From RGIG5612 sp045616165 (GTDB lineage Bacteria > Bacillota > Clostridia > Lachnospirales > Lachnospiraceae): DNA of 64,000 bases. Under the pieces are notes generated by a model. The model did not search any database and had not been told where the DNA came from. It worked only from the letters and a program-made list of their open reading frames with translations. Within the stretch, counting starts at the first letter, position 1, and every line of letters starts with the position of its first letter. The stretch lies in the NCBI GenBank assembly GCA_045616165.1, contig JAZLGF010000049.1, positions 1 through 64,000 on the forward strand, given 5' to 3'. Below, piece after piece: positions 34,755-44,202 of this stretch. A program made the position numbers and the translations under genes.

Positions 34755-35698
34755 TATTGCTTTCTAAATACCTTTTCAGCTATCTTTGGCATTGTTGCTA
34801 TTAATGTGCCATACATTTTGCTTGTAAGTTTATATGAACTTTTATAGTAATTTTTAATATTGTCTTTTATTCTCTTTCTTAATTCTTGTTTTATAGTCTC
34901 GTCGTCAAATCCACTTTCACTTATCTGTTTATAAAAAGATATTGTATGTCTTGTTTCTCTATTTTTTATTAATGGCACTAATTCTGGATATTTATCCTTT
35001 ATATCTTTTATTACCATTTCTGATACAGTAAAGAATTGCATCCTGTTCTTATTAAACTTGGTTTTTGTAATGCTTTCTTCATTAGTTCTATAGTAATAAA
35101 GTGGCAAGTTACATGCTGTTATATTTTTAGCTCTAAGTATTACTTTATAAATTGTGGCAAAGTCTTCATATATAAGTCCTTCTGGAAATTCTATACTATC
35201 AAATAATTCTCTCTTAAATAATTTTGCGCATGCTGATGTATTTAATTTTTGTTCTGCAAATATTTGCTTAAGTGCTTCTTTTGAACTAAAGTTTTCTGTT
35301 GTTAAATCTTTTTTTGTTCCAAACTCATTTTTATTATCTATTATTTGACATACGCTTATATCACTCTCATTTTTTTCTAAAATATCTATTAAAATTTCGA
35401 GTGTTTTTTTATCAATATAATCATCTGAATCAATAAAGAATATATACTTTCCTTTAGCAACTTTTATTCCAGCATTCCTTGCAGAAGAAAGTCCTCCGTT
35501 TTCTTTATGAATCACTGTGATATTATTATTTTTTTTTGCATAGTCATCACATATTGAAGAACTTAAATCCGTTGACCCATCATCAACAACTATTATCTCT
35601 ATATTCTTATATGTTTGTTCCAATATGCTTTCTAAACACTTAGATAAATAAAACTCTACATTAAATACCGGAACAACTATGCTAATTAAATCATTCAT
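34754..35698 (-). CDS. Family 2 glycosyltransferase
   Basis: 314 residues. ISIVVPVFNVEFYLSKCL, VVDDGSTDLSSSICDDY and FFIDSDDYIDKKT identify a GT-A fold transferase of the EpsH/WfgS kind. Starts one base after the polymerase stop and overlaps the following gene by one base, so the three are tightly coupled. Confidence 0.9.
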   Translation of the reverse strand: MNDLISIVVPVFNVEFYLSKCLESILEQTYKNIEIIVVDDGSTDLSSSICDDYAKKNNNITVIHKENGGLSSARNAGIKVAKGKYIFFIDSDDYIDKKTLEILIDILEKNESDISVCQIIDNKNEFGTKKDLTTENFSSKEALKQIFAEQKLNTSACAKLFKRELFDSIEFPEGLIYEDFATIYKVILRAKNITACNLPLYYYRTNEESITKTKFNKNRMQFFTVSEMVIKDIKDKYPELVPLIKNRETRHTISFYKQISESGFDDETIKQELRKRIKDNIKNYYKSSYKLTSKMYGTLIATMPKIAEKVFRKQ

Positions 35699-35699
35699 A

Positions 35700-36902
35700 C
35701 TAATAAAGTTTTTCTAATAGTCTTTCTTCTCGAATTAATTCAAGACTATTTATCATTTCTATAATTGCAAAATTTATCCAGAATCCAATCATTGTTTCTG
35801 TTGCTATAAACACTCCTGCAACTGCTGTTGCTATGCCAATGGCAGTTGCTATGCTTGTCTTTTTTGTAAATGTTGTTTGTATTATCGTCATTATAAGTCC
35901 AACAAGTCCTGGTAATCCTAGCTGCATCCACACTTCTAGATATGTATTATGAGCTGGCAAATATATCCCTAAATTATCTCCTATCATAGTTGCAGTATAT
36001 GTTAATCCTTGTCCAATAATTGGGGAATTTTTTATCGTACTTAAAGCATTTATGCAATATTCAATTCTCGCATAATTATTTGGATTTATGTATGACTCTA
36101 TGCTAACTAATCTTAATAATCTATTTTTTGGCAAAAAAACTATTGCTATTATAATAATTGCTACAATAAATATTATCCCAATAATTACTCTTCTTTTAGT
36201 AATTATGCTTTTCCATGCCTTTATTATATAAACAATAATTCCCAATCCGACTGCGATAAAAGCCCCTCTGGATCCTGTAAGCACAATGCCTAATGCAATT
36301 ATTATGAAACAAATTAAAATCACTATTTTTTCTTTTATATTTGCTGGCAAAAATAACCTTGCAAAAATAAAAATACATGGCGCAACTAACATCAGTCCTA
36401 AAAAGTTTGGATCTATTAAATCTCCATTACCAACTTGTATCGTTAATCTTATTGTGTTTGGTCCATAAAAACTTTTTTGGAATACAATAATAAGCAAAGA
36501 AATAATCAGCGCCATGACAATATATAAATTTATCAATGTTCTTATCTGTTTTGGCGTCCATTTAATAGACCATAAAACAAATAATGTTAATCCTATAAGA
36601 AGATAACTTAATAAGTATGCTTTTTGAGTTTCCTTTAAGTGAAAAAGCATAGTTAAAATAATAGAAAGTATTAAAACAACTAATGACAAACAAGTTTTTC
36701 TTATGTATAGCGGATTCTTAATAAAATATATAATTGCTACAGCTAAAAATACTATTAGCGGAATATACATCCCCGATATATTTAAAAATCTTTCCGGATT
36801 AAAAACTTGTAATATTAATTCTAATCCTAAAAGAAACATTAATGCATATTTTAGTTTTTCATTTTTATCTGAGTTTTTAATGTCTAAAAATAACTCTTTC
36901 AT
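35700..36902 (-). CDS. wzy: O-antigen polymerase/ligase family protein (Wzy-type)
   Basis: A 400-residue protein with about 11 membrane helices. Wzy_C-domain motifs: LTGSRGAFIAV near 205, GQGLTYTATM and PAHNTYLEVWMQLGLPG near 320. It polymerises the repeat unit built by the surrounding glycosyltransferases. This is the second Wzy of the window; the other, at 22854, belongs to a separate operon, which indicates two different polymers. Confidence 0.85.
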   Translation of the reverse strand: MKELFLDIKNSDKNEKLKYALMFLLGLELILQVFNPERFLNISGMYIPLIVFLAVAIIYFIKNPLYIRKTCLSLVVLILSIILTMLFHLKETQKAYLLSYLLIGLTLFVLWSIKWTPKQIRTLINLYIVMALIISLLIIVFQKSFYGPNTIRLTIQVGNGDLIDPNFLGLMLVAPCIFIFARLFLPANIKEKIVILICFIIIALGIVLTGSRGAFIAVGLGIIVYIIKAWKSIITKRRVIIGIIFIVAIIIIAIVFLPKNRLLRLVSIESYINPNNYARIEYCINALSTIKNSPIIGQGLTYTATMIGDNLGIYLPAHNTYLEVWMQLGLPGLVGLIMTIIQTTFTKKTSIATAIGIATAVAGVFIATETMIGFWINFAIIEMINSLELIREERLLEKLY

Positions 36903-36915
36903 CTTATGCTTCCTA

Positions 36916-37983
36916 TTACTTTAATAATTCGTTGTAAACGTTTGATAATCTTTCAGAAATTTCGTTCCAACTAAAATTTTCATCAATTAATTTGATAGCT
37001 TTTTGCGATTTTTCTTTAAGACTTTCTTTTTCTAAAATCGCTTTTTTTATCATTTCTGCTAATTTATCTATATTAGTTTCGCTTTTCCATCCTGCATTAT
37101 ATTGTTCAACAATATTTCCAAGATTTGTTCCGTCTGTAATTATGCACGGCATTCCTAAGCTAAGCGCTTCTAAAATGCCGACCGGCATTCCTTCATTTCT
37201 TGAAGTTTGAATAAAAATATCAGATTCAAAATATTTATTTATTTTTTCTTCACCACCTACTTGTTTATGAATAAAAACAAGTTCTCCAAGATCTTTATCC
37301 GTTATTATTTTTTCAATTTGTTCTCTTCGGCCTAAAATATCTGGGCCATATATATCTAAAGTACAATTATTTTCTAATAAAATTTCTTTGTTTTTTGCAA
37401 AAGCTTCTAGCATTATATCTATTCCTTTAATATAAACATCTAGTCTGCCTATATATATAAATTTTATTTTATCTTGATTAAAAGAATTTTTAACTTTTTC
37501 TTGCTTTGGCACTCCGTTGGTGCATACAAATTTCTTTACGTCAAATTCTATACTATTTGCTTCTTCTTCAGAAAGGCAATGTATCGCTTTCGCATTATTG
37601 ATAAATTTATTAAATAATAAAATATTGGCTGTAGTTTTTTTTAAATGCTTCTTTTTTTGTGCAACCTTATTCATTTCTGAATGTGGCACAATAATATAAG
37701 GTATTTTATTCTTTAATAAATCTTTATAAATCTGAATACTTTCAATATTGTAAAGTTCTTGAAATACTACTAAATCGGGTTTGTTAAACGGTTCAGGGAG
37801 TCTTTTAATATTAAATCCCTTTTTATATTCAAACTGTTTTTTAATTCCTTCAACCTTAAAATTGTTGTAATTTATTAACGCAACTTCTGCGTTCTTTTCC
37901 TGGGCCTTTATGTATTGCGGTACAACTACATTTACCCCATTACAAAAATCATTATCTATTTTTGCAAAATCTAATATTACCAT
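36916..37983 (-). CDS. Family 4 glycosyltransferase
   Basis: 355 residues, GT-B fold. FIYIGRLDVYIKGIDIMLEA opens the C-terminal domain and the E-x7-E motif is in EGMPVGILEALSLGMPCI. Located between the polymerase and an acetyltransferase gene, which follow with gaps of 13 bases and none respectively. Donor sugar unknown. Confidence 0.9.
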   Translation of the reverse strand: MVILDFAKIDNDFCNGVNVVVPQYIKAQEKNAEVALINYNNFKVEGIKKQFEYKKGFNIKRLPEPFNKPDLVVFQELYNIESIQIYKDLLKNKIPYIIVPHSEMNKVAQKKKHLKKTTANILLFNKFINNAKAIHCLSEEEANSIEFDVKKFVCTNGVPKQEKVKNSFNQDKIKFIYIGRLDVYIKGIDIMLEAFAKNKEILLENNCTLDIYGPDILGRREQIEKIITDKDLGELVFIHKQVGGEEKINKYFESDIFIQTSRNEGMPVGILEALSLGMPCIITDGTNLGNIVEQYNAGWKSETNIDKLAEMIKKAILEKESLKEKSQKAIKLIDENFSWNEISERLSNVYNELLK

Positions 37984-38460
37984 TTACTTAATTACATAGT
38001 TTCGATTGCTATATATTATTGTATTATCCAAAACTTCCCCGGCAATAACCGTTCCCGCTCCTATTACACAATTATTGCCTATTTTAGCTCCTTTTAAGAT
38101 ACAAACATTGCTTCCAATCCAACAATTATTTCCGATAAATACAGGTGCAACCGTAAATCCTTGTTGCTTTATTAAACAATTTATATCATCATACTTATGA
38201 TTATGATCATATATTTTTACATTTTCTCCAAACATACAATCGTTTCCAATTTCTATTCTCTCTAGCGAAGTAATTGAACAATCATTATTAAAAAAGCATC
38301 CTTCCTTAATAATTACTTTCCCTTTCTTATCAATAAGAATGTTAAATCTTGATCTGCAAGAAAAACCTTTTCCTATATGTATTTTCCTTCCATAGATACA
38401 TTGGTACCATATTTTGCTAGAAAACGTATTTATCTTAAAAATTATTCTTTTAACTAACAT
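37984..38460 (-). CDS. Hexapeptide-repeat acyltransferase
   Basis: 158 residues with left-handed beta-helix repeats (IGNDCMFGENVKIYDHNH, IGNNCWIGSNVCILKG, IGNNCVIGAGTVIAG). The His of DHNHKYDD corresponds to the catalytic His of maltose/galactoside O-acetyltransferases. Probably O-acetylates one sugar of the repeat unit. Adjacent to the LicD gene with three bases between. Confidence 0.85.
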   Translation of the reverse strand: MLVKRIIFKINTFSSKIWYQCIYGRKIHIGKGFSCRSRFNILIDKKGKVIIKEGCFFNNDCSITSLERIEIGNDCMFGENVKIYDHNHKYDDINCLIKQQGFTVAPVFIGNNCWIGSNVCILKGAKIGNNCVIGAGTVIAGEVLDNTIIYSNRNYVIK

Positions 38461-38463
38461 TTT

Positions 38464-39294
38464 TTATCTTTCAATATTATTTTCGTTTAAATATGCTTTA
38501 TTTAAGTCTATGTAAATAAAATCATGTCCCGAATTTCTTTTATCTTCTGGAGGAAGTTTCTTCCAATCTCCGTATAATTGACTTAAAAACGAATCAATAT
38601 TATTAGGTCCTTTCACCCTTAAGCCTTCAAATTCATATTCCCTTATAGGAAAAATAATATTTTTATTGTATATTTCTTGTTCAGCGTCATGAACACCAAC
38701 ATATGCGGCTATATATTTAGAAGAATCAAAATCTTTACACGCGACCTCTTCATCAAATTTGCATACAAGTTTTTTAGTATTTACAATACATTCCGGAATT
38801 GCTCTTGATAAAATTATTGAGGCGTTTTTCCACCATTTTCGTTCTTTTCTTACAACGGAAGTTCTTGTCGCAATAAACATATTTTTATAATAAAATTTTT
38901 TAAATGTTTTTTTTGCTTCCTCTAAATCATTTCCTATTCCGTCAACTGGAAAAATATCTAAAAACAATCCTCTTTTACACTTTGTTCTTACTTTCTCAAT
39001 TGCTGTAGTTTCTGTATCATATATTTTTGCATTTAAATATAAGTAATCTTTATTTTCAGAACAGGGGGGTTCTAAAACATATTTTCCTTGTCTATCCTTC
39101 ATTAATTCGCAAAGCTTTTCGTAGTCTGGTCTAGGCATTCCTACATCTATGTCGTCGTCCCATGGAATAAACCCTTTATGCCTTTTTGCTCCTAATGCAG
39201 TACCTCCGGTAACATAATAGGATAGTCCGTTCTCATCACAAAATTCATCAAACCATTTAAGTATATTAAGCAAGTTTTTCTGAATTTCATTCAT
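38464..39294 (-). CDS. LicD-family phosphotransferase
   Basis: 276 residues with the LicD nucleotidyltransferase core: YYVTGGTALGAKRHKG and IPWDDDIDVGMPRPDYEKL near 25-60. LicD proteins move phosphocholine or another phospho-linked group onto surface glycans. No choline uptake or kinase genes (licA, B, C) are in the window, so another phospho-substituent such as a sugar- or glycerol-phosphate is possible. The start overlaps the stop of the preceding GT2 gene by eight bases. Confidence 0.85.
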   Translation of the reverse strand: MNEIQKNLLNILKWFDEFCDENGLSYYVTGGTALGAKRHKGFIPWDDDIDVGMPRPDYEKLCELMKDRQGKYVLEPPCSENKDYLYLNAKIYDTETTAIEKVRTKCKRGLFLDIFPVDGIGNDLEEAKKTFKKFYYKNMFIATRTSVVRKERKWWKNASIILSRAIPECIVNTKKLVCKFDEEVACKDFDSSKYIAAYVGVHDAEQEIYNKNIIFPIREYEFEGLRVKGPNNIDSFLSQLYGDWKKLPPEDKRNSGHDFIYIDLNKAYLNENNIER

Positions 39295-40258
39295 TTGTTT
39301 TTCCTCTATGTTTTATATCTGATAAAATCTTCCAAACTTTAGGATGATTTATCATAAATATTTCTTTTGTGCTGGCTATTTTTTTCTCAATGTGAAATAT
39401 ATCTTTAACTTTATTCTTTGTTTCTTTAAGTCTTTGCTTTTCTTCTTTACTCCGTGGAATAAATTTGCTAACTATATTTCCGTACATATAAGCAACATTT
39501 GTTAACAATGGTTTTTTCAGCTCATTCAACCCTGTTTCTAGGTAGAAATAATATCTATCTATCATTGAATCAATAGCATCTAATCGTTTAACTGTTAATT
39601 TAGATTTTGTAATACTATTGTTTCTGATAATATAGTGATAATGCGGTTTTTCTATCGTTACTATCTTATTACATCTATCAAATATTTTATGAACAACAAA
39701 CTCATCTTCATGTATTTTTCCTTCAGGAAATTTTATATCATTAAAAATTGTGTTTTCATAAAGTTTTGAACAAGAAATAACATATTTCCATCCATCTTCA
39801 TCATATAGCTTTTCTTGGGCTTGTGATGATGTAAGCACTTCTTCCTTATAACAAATCTCTTCTATTTTTCCATCAGTATCTTTTGTAATACCGCATATAG
39901 CTACGTTTGCATTTTCCTTTTTTATCGCTGTGTATAAACTTTCAAGTGTTTCTTTTTCAATCCAATCGTCACTATCCAAAAAGAAAATATATTCACCTGT
40001 TGCATTATCTAATCCCGTATTTCTTGCTGCTGAAAGTCCTCCATTTTTACGATGTAAAACCTTTATTCGTGTATCTTTCTCTTTCCATTCATCACAAATT
40101 TTTCCAGAAGAATCTTCGGATCCATCATCAACAAGTATTATTTCTATGTTTTCATATGTTTGACTAGTAACACTTTCAACGCATGTATTTAGTTGCTGTT
40201 CTACGTTATAAACAGGAATAATTACGCTTATTAAATTATCATTTGACAAGTCTTTCAT
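39287..40258 (-). CDS. Family 2 glycosyltransferase
   Basis: 323 residues. LISVIIPVYNVEQQLNTCV, LVDDGSEDSSGKICDEW and FFLDSDDWIEKETLE mark the GT-A catalytic domain. A basic C-terminal segment follows. Overlaps licD by eight bases. Sugar specificity unknown. Confidence 0.9.
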   Translation of the reverse strand: MKDLSNDNLISVIIPVYNVEQQLNTCVESVTSQTYENIEIILVDDGSEDSSGKICDEWKEKDTRIKVLHRKNGGLSAARNTGLDNATGEYIFFLDSDDWIEKETLESLYTAIKKENANVAICGITKDTDGKIEEICYKEEVLTSSQAQEKLYDEDGWKYVISCSKLYENTIFNDIKFPEGKIHEDEFVVHKIFDRCNKIVTIEKPHYHYIIRNNSITKSKLTVKRLDAIDSMIDRYYFYLETGLNELKKPLLTNVAYMYGNIVSKFIPRSKEEKQRLKETKNKVKDIFHIEKKIASTKEIFMINHPKVWKILSDIKHRGKTNE

Positions 40259-40261
40259 AAT

Positions 40262-41257
40262 TTATAATTTGCTAAATATCCCTATCAACGTCCCGGCTCC
40301 ATAGGCTACATGCATTACAAAAAATATTCCTGGCAGTGTTAAATTAGTAAGCCTAAATTTTTTTCTAATCGAATCTATAACTGTAAACACAATCCCACAT
40401 ACAATATATAATCCCATCATTACGATTAAAAGCCACGAAAATCCAACTACTGCAATAACTATCGTTACAATAAGCGCCAAAACAAATATAAGTGGAACGA
40501 AATGGAAAAGTGAAAAGCATTTAGGATTTATCTTTAGGGTTTTTCCTATCCAAAGTCCGTTTCTATATTTTTGTTTTATCATCTGCTTAAAATTAGGTCT
40601 TATATATTCAAAACTTTCTATTTCCGGTGTATAGCAAATCTTATATCCCGCTTCGCTAATTCTTTGACTCATATCATTGTCTTCGGTATAGCGTAGCTTT
40701 TCGTTATACAAGCCCACTTTTTCATATACTTCTCTTCTATACATTCCGTGGAAGATTGAGCTTACATAGGCTTTTTTATCTTGAGTTCTATACGGAGCTA
40801 CTCCACTTCCAAATTTTGATTCTTCTGCTAAAAGTAGAGTTTCTTTCCATGAAGTTATCTCATCTATTATATTTGGCCTTGGGCCTCCCGTTACTTTTTC
40901 GCCTTCTTCTTGAAATTTAACGTTTTGCGAAATAAAATTTTTAGGTATTCTTGCATGTGCATCTATTCTGCAAATAGCCTCTCCCGTATAGTTCTTAAGC
41001 ATTACGTTACAACCTTGTGGAAGGTATTGTCCCGGGTTATCTAATATTTTTATTTCGCAAAATCTTTTATCTTCTAGTAAACTCTCGTCTTCTTTTTTAA
41101 ATTCTTCGAAACATTTTTTTGTTTCATCTTTTGAATTACTATCTATTAATAAAATCTCTATCTTATTATGCGGATAATCTTGCTCTTTTATTGAATTAAA
41201 AAGAGTAGGCAAATATTTTTCTTCATTATACGCAACTATTCCTATGCTTACTTTCAT
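40262..41257 (-). CDS. Membrane-anchored family 2 glycosyltransferase (ExoA-like)
   Basis: 331 residues. The catalytic domain (SIGIVAYNEEKYLPTLF, LLIDSNSKDETKK, IDAHARIPKNF, TEDNDMSQRISEAGY) is followed by three membrane helices at about 245-325, as in succinoglycan-type transferases such as ExoA. Probably adds the second sugar close to the lipid carrier, because it follows the sugar-phosphate transferase with a four-base overlap. Confidence 0.88.
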   Translation of the reverse strand: MKVSIGIVAYNEEKYLPTLFNSIKEQDYPHNKIEILLIDSNSKDETKKCFEEFKKEDESLLEDKRFCEIKILDNPGQYLPQGCNVMLKNYTGEAICRIDAHARIPKNFISQNVKFQEEGEKVTGGPRPNIIDEITSWKETLLLAEESKFGSGVAPYRTQDKKAYVSSIFHGMYRREVYEKVGLYNEKLRYTEDNDMSQRISEAGYKICYTPEIESFEYIRPNFKQMIKQKYRNGLWIGKTLKINPKCFSLFHFVPLIFVLALIVTIVIAVVGFSWLLIVMMGLYIVCGIVFTVIDSIRKKFRLTNLTLPGIFFVMHVAYGAGTLIGIFSKL

Positions 41258-42003
41258 TTAATTTCAAAGTCTTCTTCTTTGTATTCTTTTCCTAATACGC
41301 TCCAAACGGAATACCACATAACTCGGCACTCGTATCCGAATGTAAACTTCTTTAAGCTTCGTAAATTATATTTCATCTTCATCGGAAGAATCTCTTCTAC
41401 GTAATACTTATCTTCGTCGAAAACTTCTTTCTTACTTTCGGCTTCTTCTTTTGCTTTACTTATAAGCTTATCTTCGTCCTTAAAAAAGATACTGCATTCG
41501 CTCGTAGCTCCGGCCGGGAGTAAAAGAGTTGCTAACATCTCCGGTGTATATTTATCTACGTACTTAGGAACTTCTGGTCTTGTTCCTACGAAAGTCATCT
41601 TTCCTCTTAAAATATCTAGTACCTGGCAAAATTCATCAGCTCTTATCTTTCTAACAAATTTTCCAACTTTAGTTATTCTAGAATCCTCACCAATCGTTAA
41701 GCTAGTTCCTTTTTTTTCGGCGTCTTGCACCATAGATCTAAACTTAAAAATTCTAAATTTTTCTCCGTAGCGAGTTATTCTTATTTGTCTAAAGAAAACG
41801 GGACCTTTACTATCTATAACTATTGCGATAGATACGCCTAACATAAAAAGGAAAATCACTACTAAAATAATAAAGGCAACGACTATATCAAACAAACGCT
41901 TAATAACTAAATCCGCGCGCCTTTTATTTAGTATATCGTAGTATTCTCTTACTTCTGGAATTTGCATAAACTCCGGAAGCTCTTCCCATTTTCTTAAAAT
42001 CAT
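41254..42003 (-). CDS. Initiating sugar-1-phosphate transferase
   Basis: 249 residues, monotopic phosphoglycosyl transferase. One re-entrant helix at about 37-60, FKFRSMVQDAE, the catalytic Asp-Glu in RADEFCQVLDILRGKM, and FVGTRPEVPKY. Overlaps the aminotransferase gene upstream by four bases. The pairing with a PglE-like aminotransferase suggests that it transfers a 4-amino-6-deoxy-HexNAc phosphate, as PglC does with diacetylbacillosamine (inference). Confidence 0.9.
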   Translation of the reverse strand: MILRKWEELPEFMQIPEVREYYDILNKRRADLVIKRLFDIVVAFIILVVIFLFMLGVSIAIVIDSKGPVFFRQIRITRYGEKFRIFKFRSMVQDAEKKGTSLTIGEDSRITKVGKFVRKIRADEFCQVLDILRGKMTFVGTRPEVPKYVDKYTPEMLATLLLPAGATSECSIFFKDEDKLISKAKEEAESKKEVFDEDKYYVEEILPMKMKYNLRSLKKFTFGYECRVMWYSVWSVLGKEYKEEDFEIK

Positions 42004-43241
42004 TTATTAAACTTCTCAACTAACTTTGTAAACTTTTCAATTATGTAATCTACTTCTTCATCGGTAAGCAATGTATGTAATGGAAGTGTTATTTCTCCCG
42101 CATAAATCCTATAAGCATTTTGGAAATCTTTAATGTCGTATCCTAATTCTTTATACGCAGTCATCATCGGAAGTGGTTTGTAGTGTACGTTACAAGCAAT
42201 TCCTTCTTCTGCCATATCTACAATAAGCTGATTTCTTCTAGCTATTAACTCTTCGTAAGTTTCGCCTTCTTTTTTAGGAATACGGGCTATATACAAATGG
42301 CATGAACTTGTATGCTCATCTGTTAAGTGTGGTAATGCCGCTACTTCTAACGGCTTAAAGGCTGTGTCATAGCGTTTTACTATTTCCTGACGACGTTTTA
42401 GCATTCCTTCATAACGTTCTAATTGAGCTAAACCGAGTGCCGCCATAATATCCGTCATATTGCATTTATAATATGTTCCTACTACGTCATATTCCCAGTT
42501 TTTTATCTTTGATTTTGAAAACGCGTCTTTATCCTGGCCATGTAGTGCAAGTATTTGTGCCATCTTGAAAATTTCTTTGTCTAAATCTTCATTAAGCTTC
42601 CAAGTAAACGCTCCGCCTTCTGCTGTTGTGAGGTTTTTAACTGCGTGGAAACTAAATGTAGTAAAGTCTGACTGGTGGCCAACCTTTTCGCCTTTATATT
42701 CAGCTCCAAGAGCGTGTGCCGCATCTTCTACTATTACTATTCTTCCGATAGATTGTTGGATTTTTGCTCCTAGGCTATCGCCGTATTTAGGTCTAAATAA
42801 ATCTTTCTTTGCTTCTACAATTTCTTTTATTTTATCGTAATCACAAGGAACTCCTGCTAGTGATACTGGAATAATTGCTTTTGTATTTTTATTAATCGCG
42901 TTTGCAACCTTCTCATAGTCCATCTCAAGACTATCTCTTTGGCTATCTATAAGTATAGGTGTTGCACCTACGTGCTCTATAACTGATGCGGACGCAGTGT
43001 AAGTATAAGCCGGAACGATTACTTCGTTTCCCGGTCCAATTCCTAATATTCTTAGGACTGTTTCTGCGCATGCTGTCTGACTATTTAAGCAAACCATTTT
43101 TTTAACGCCTATATAGTTCGCTAATTTTTCTCCAAACTCTTTTACTTTTGGTCCCGATGTAATCCAGCCGGATTTTAAGACCTCTGTAACATACTGAATT
43201 TCTTTTTCGCCTATATCTGGTGGCGAGAATTTGATATTCAT
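42000..43241 (-). CDS. DegT/DnrJ/EryC1/StrS sugar aminotransferase (PglE-like)
   Basis: 413 residues. Motifs LNSQTACAETVLRILG, VEDAAHALGAEY and the Schiff-base lysine in FSFHAVKNLTTAEGGAF, typical for 4-aminotransferases acting on UDP-4-keto-6-deoxy-HexNAc. The matching 4,6-dehydratase would be the CapD/PglF homologue at 52550-54505. Lies between the DUF4422 transferase (16-base gap) and the sugar-phosphate transferase (overlap of four). Confidence 0.9.
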   Translation of the reverse strand: MNIKFSPPDIGEKEIQYVTEVLKSGWITSGPKVKEFGEKLANYIGVKKMVCLNSQTACAETVLRILGIGPGNEVIVPAYTYTASASVIEHVGATPILIDSQRDSLEMDYEKVANAINKNTKAIIPVSLAGVPCDYDKIKEIVEAKKDLFRPKYGDSLGAKIQQSIGRIVIVEDAAHALGAEYKGEKVGHQSDFTTFSFHAVKNLTTAEGGAFTWKLNEDLDKEIFKMAQILALHGQDKDAFSKSKIKNWEYDVVGTYYKCNMTDIMAALGLAQLERYEGMLKRRQEIVKRYDTAFKPLEVAALPHLTDEHTSSCHLYIARIPKKEGETYEELIARRNQLIVDMAEEGIACNVHYKPLPMMTAYKELGYDIKDFQNAYRIYAGEITLPLHTLLTDEEVDYIIEKFTKLVEKFNK

Positions 43242-43257
43242 ACTTACTCCTTACTAT

Positions 43258-44058
43258 TTAAAAACTTGCTTTATATTTCTTTTTAAGGAATTTTGCTTTT
43301 AAGAAAGCTCGTCCCTTATTCCACCAATTTACTTTTTCCGTATAGATATACGGAATTTCCATTATCTCATCTTTTTTTAATGTGCCTTCTTCTATCTTTT
43401 TATCTAGCCAAACATTAAAAATGATTTCCGATACTCTGCCATAAAATCTGCTCTCAAATGCGCTTAAATTCGCACTATCTACTCTTTTTTCTAGTTCAAA
43501 CAAAATATCGAAAACCCACCTGCAATATTCGCTAAGCAATTCCTTTTGCATAATCATCATATTGAACATATATCCCGATCTCTTATTTACTATCTTTTCA
43601 AAACTTTCAATATACTCTGGATATTTTTCTTCTATGATTTCTTTTGTTTTATCTAATTCCTCTACGCGATGCGTATGGGCATAATGGCTATATAGTGTTT
43701 CTATGTAATATCTTCTTTTGCTAGGAACAAAAACTTTTACTTTTCCTAAATATTGTTTTAACTCTTCGTAAGATAAAACTCCGTCAAATCCTAACTTTTT
43801 GTTTTTAGCAAAATGCCTTCTATAATGAGCTAGACCGATATAATCTGCGTCTAAATTTTTCCACGCCCAATATAGACCTGTTAATTCACAAAAGCCTAGG
43901 TTTTTATTCGAAATATTTTCGCCAGTATTATCTTTTTCAAATCCAAAGTCTTCACTGCTTAGTTCTGCTCCAACGTGAAGCGGAACATACAAAAAATCTT
44001 TTGGCATTATATATCGTTTATGTGTCGCAATTATGACTTTTGCTGAATAATTTCCCAT
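43258..44058 (-). CDS. DUF4422 family glycosyltransferase
   Basis: 266 residues with the DUF4422 hallmarks VPLHVGAEL, ELTGLYWAWKN and GLAHYRRHF, found in capsule and LPS loci as galactopyranosyl- or galactofuranosyl-type transferases. First gene of the operon that continues to 32209; promoter at 44106-44135. A GAGGAAA stretch lies rather far (20 bases) from the ATG. Confidence 0.85.
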   Translation of the reverse strand: MGNYSAKVIIATHKRYIMPKDFLYVPLHVGAELSSEDFGFEKDNTGENISNKNLGFCELTGLYWAWKNLDADYIGLAHYRRHFAKNKKLGFDGVLSYEELKQYLGKVKVFVPSKRRYYIETLYSHYAHTHRVEELDKTKEIIEEKYPEYIESFEKIVNKRSGYMFNMMIMQKELLSEYCRWVFDILFELEKRVDSANLSAFESRFYGRVSEIIFNVWLDKKIEEGTLKKDEIMEIPYIYTEKVNWWNKGRAFLKAKFLKKKYKASF

Positions 44059-44105
44059 AAATAATCTATTCTAAATTTCCTCAAAAGGACATATTTTAAC
44101 GATTA

Positions 44106-44135
44106 ATTATACAACACATCTCACCTATTTGTCCA
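44106..44135 (-). promoter_or_regulatory. Promoter of the 32-44 kb polysaccharide operon
   Basis: Minus-strand TGGACA (44130-44135), 18-base spacer, TATAAT (44106-44111) in the context TGTATAATTAAT. Nearly the same as the promoters at 2154 and 5701. It faces away from the plus-strand promoter at 44167-44196. Confidence 0.7.
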
Positions 44136-44166
44136 TTTTTGCTAAATCCTGCACATGTATAAATTC

Positions 44167-44196
44167 TTGTCTTTTATACATCTATTGCTTTATAAT
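44167..44196 (+). promoter_or_regulatory. Divergent promoter, six bases from an ATG (leaderless mRNA predicted)
   Basis: TTGTCT (44167-44172), 18-base spacer, TATAAT (44191-44196), then GCTCCT and the ATG at 44203. Normal initiation six to seven bases past the -10 would start the transcript at the A of the ATG. Confidence 0.6.
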
Positions 44197-44202
44197 GCTC
44201 CT

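Noticed and set aside
39064..39069. Run of six C in the coding strand of licD as a phase-variation tract
   Set aside because: Six is too short to be a convincing slippage site, and the gene is in frame.
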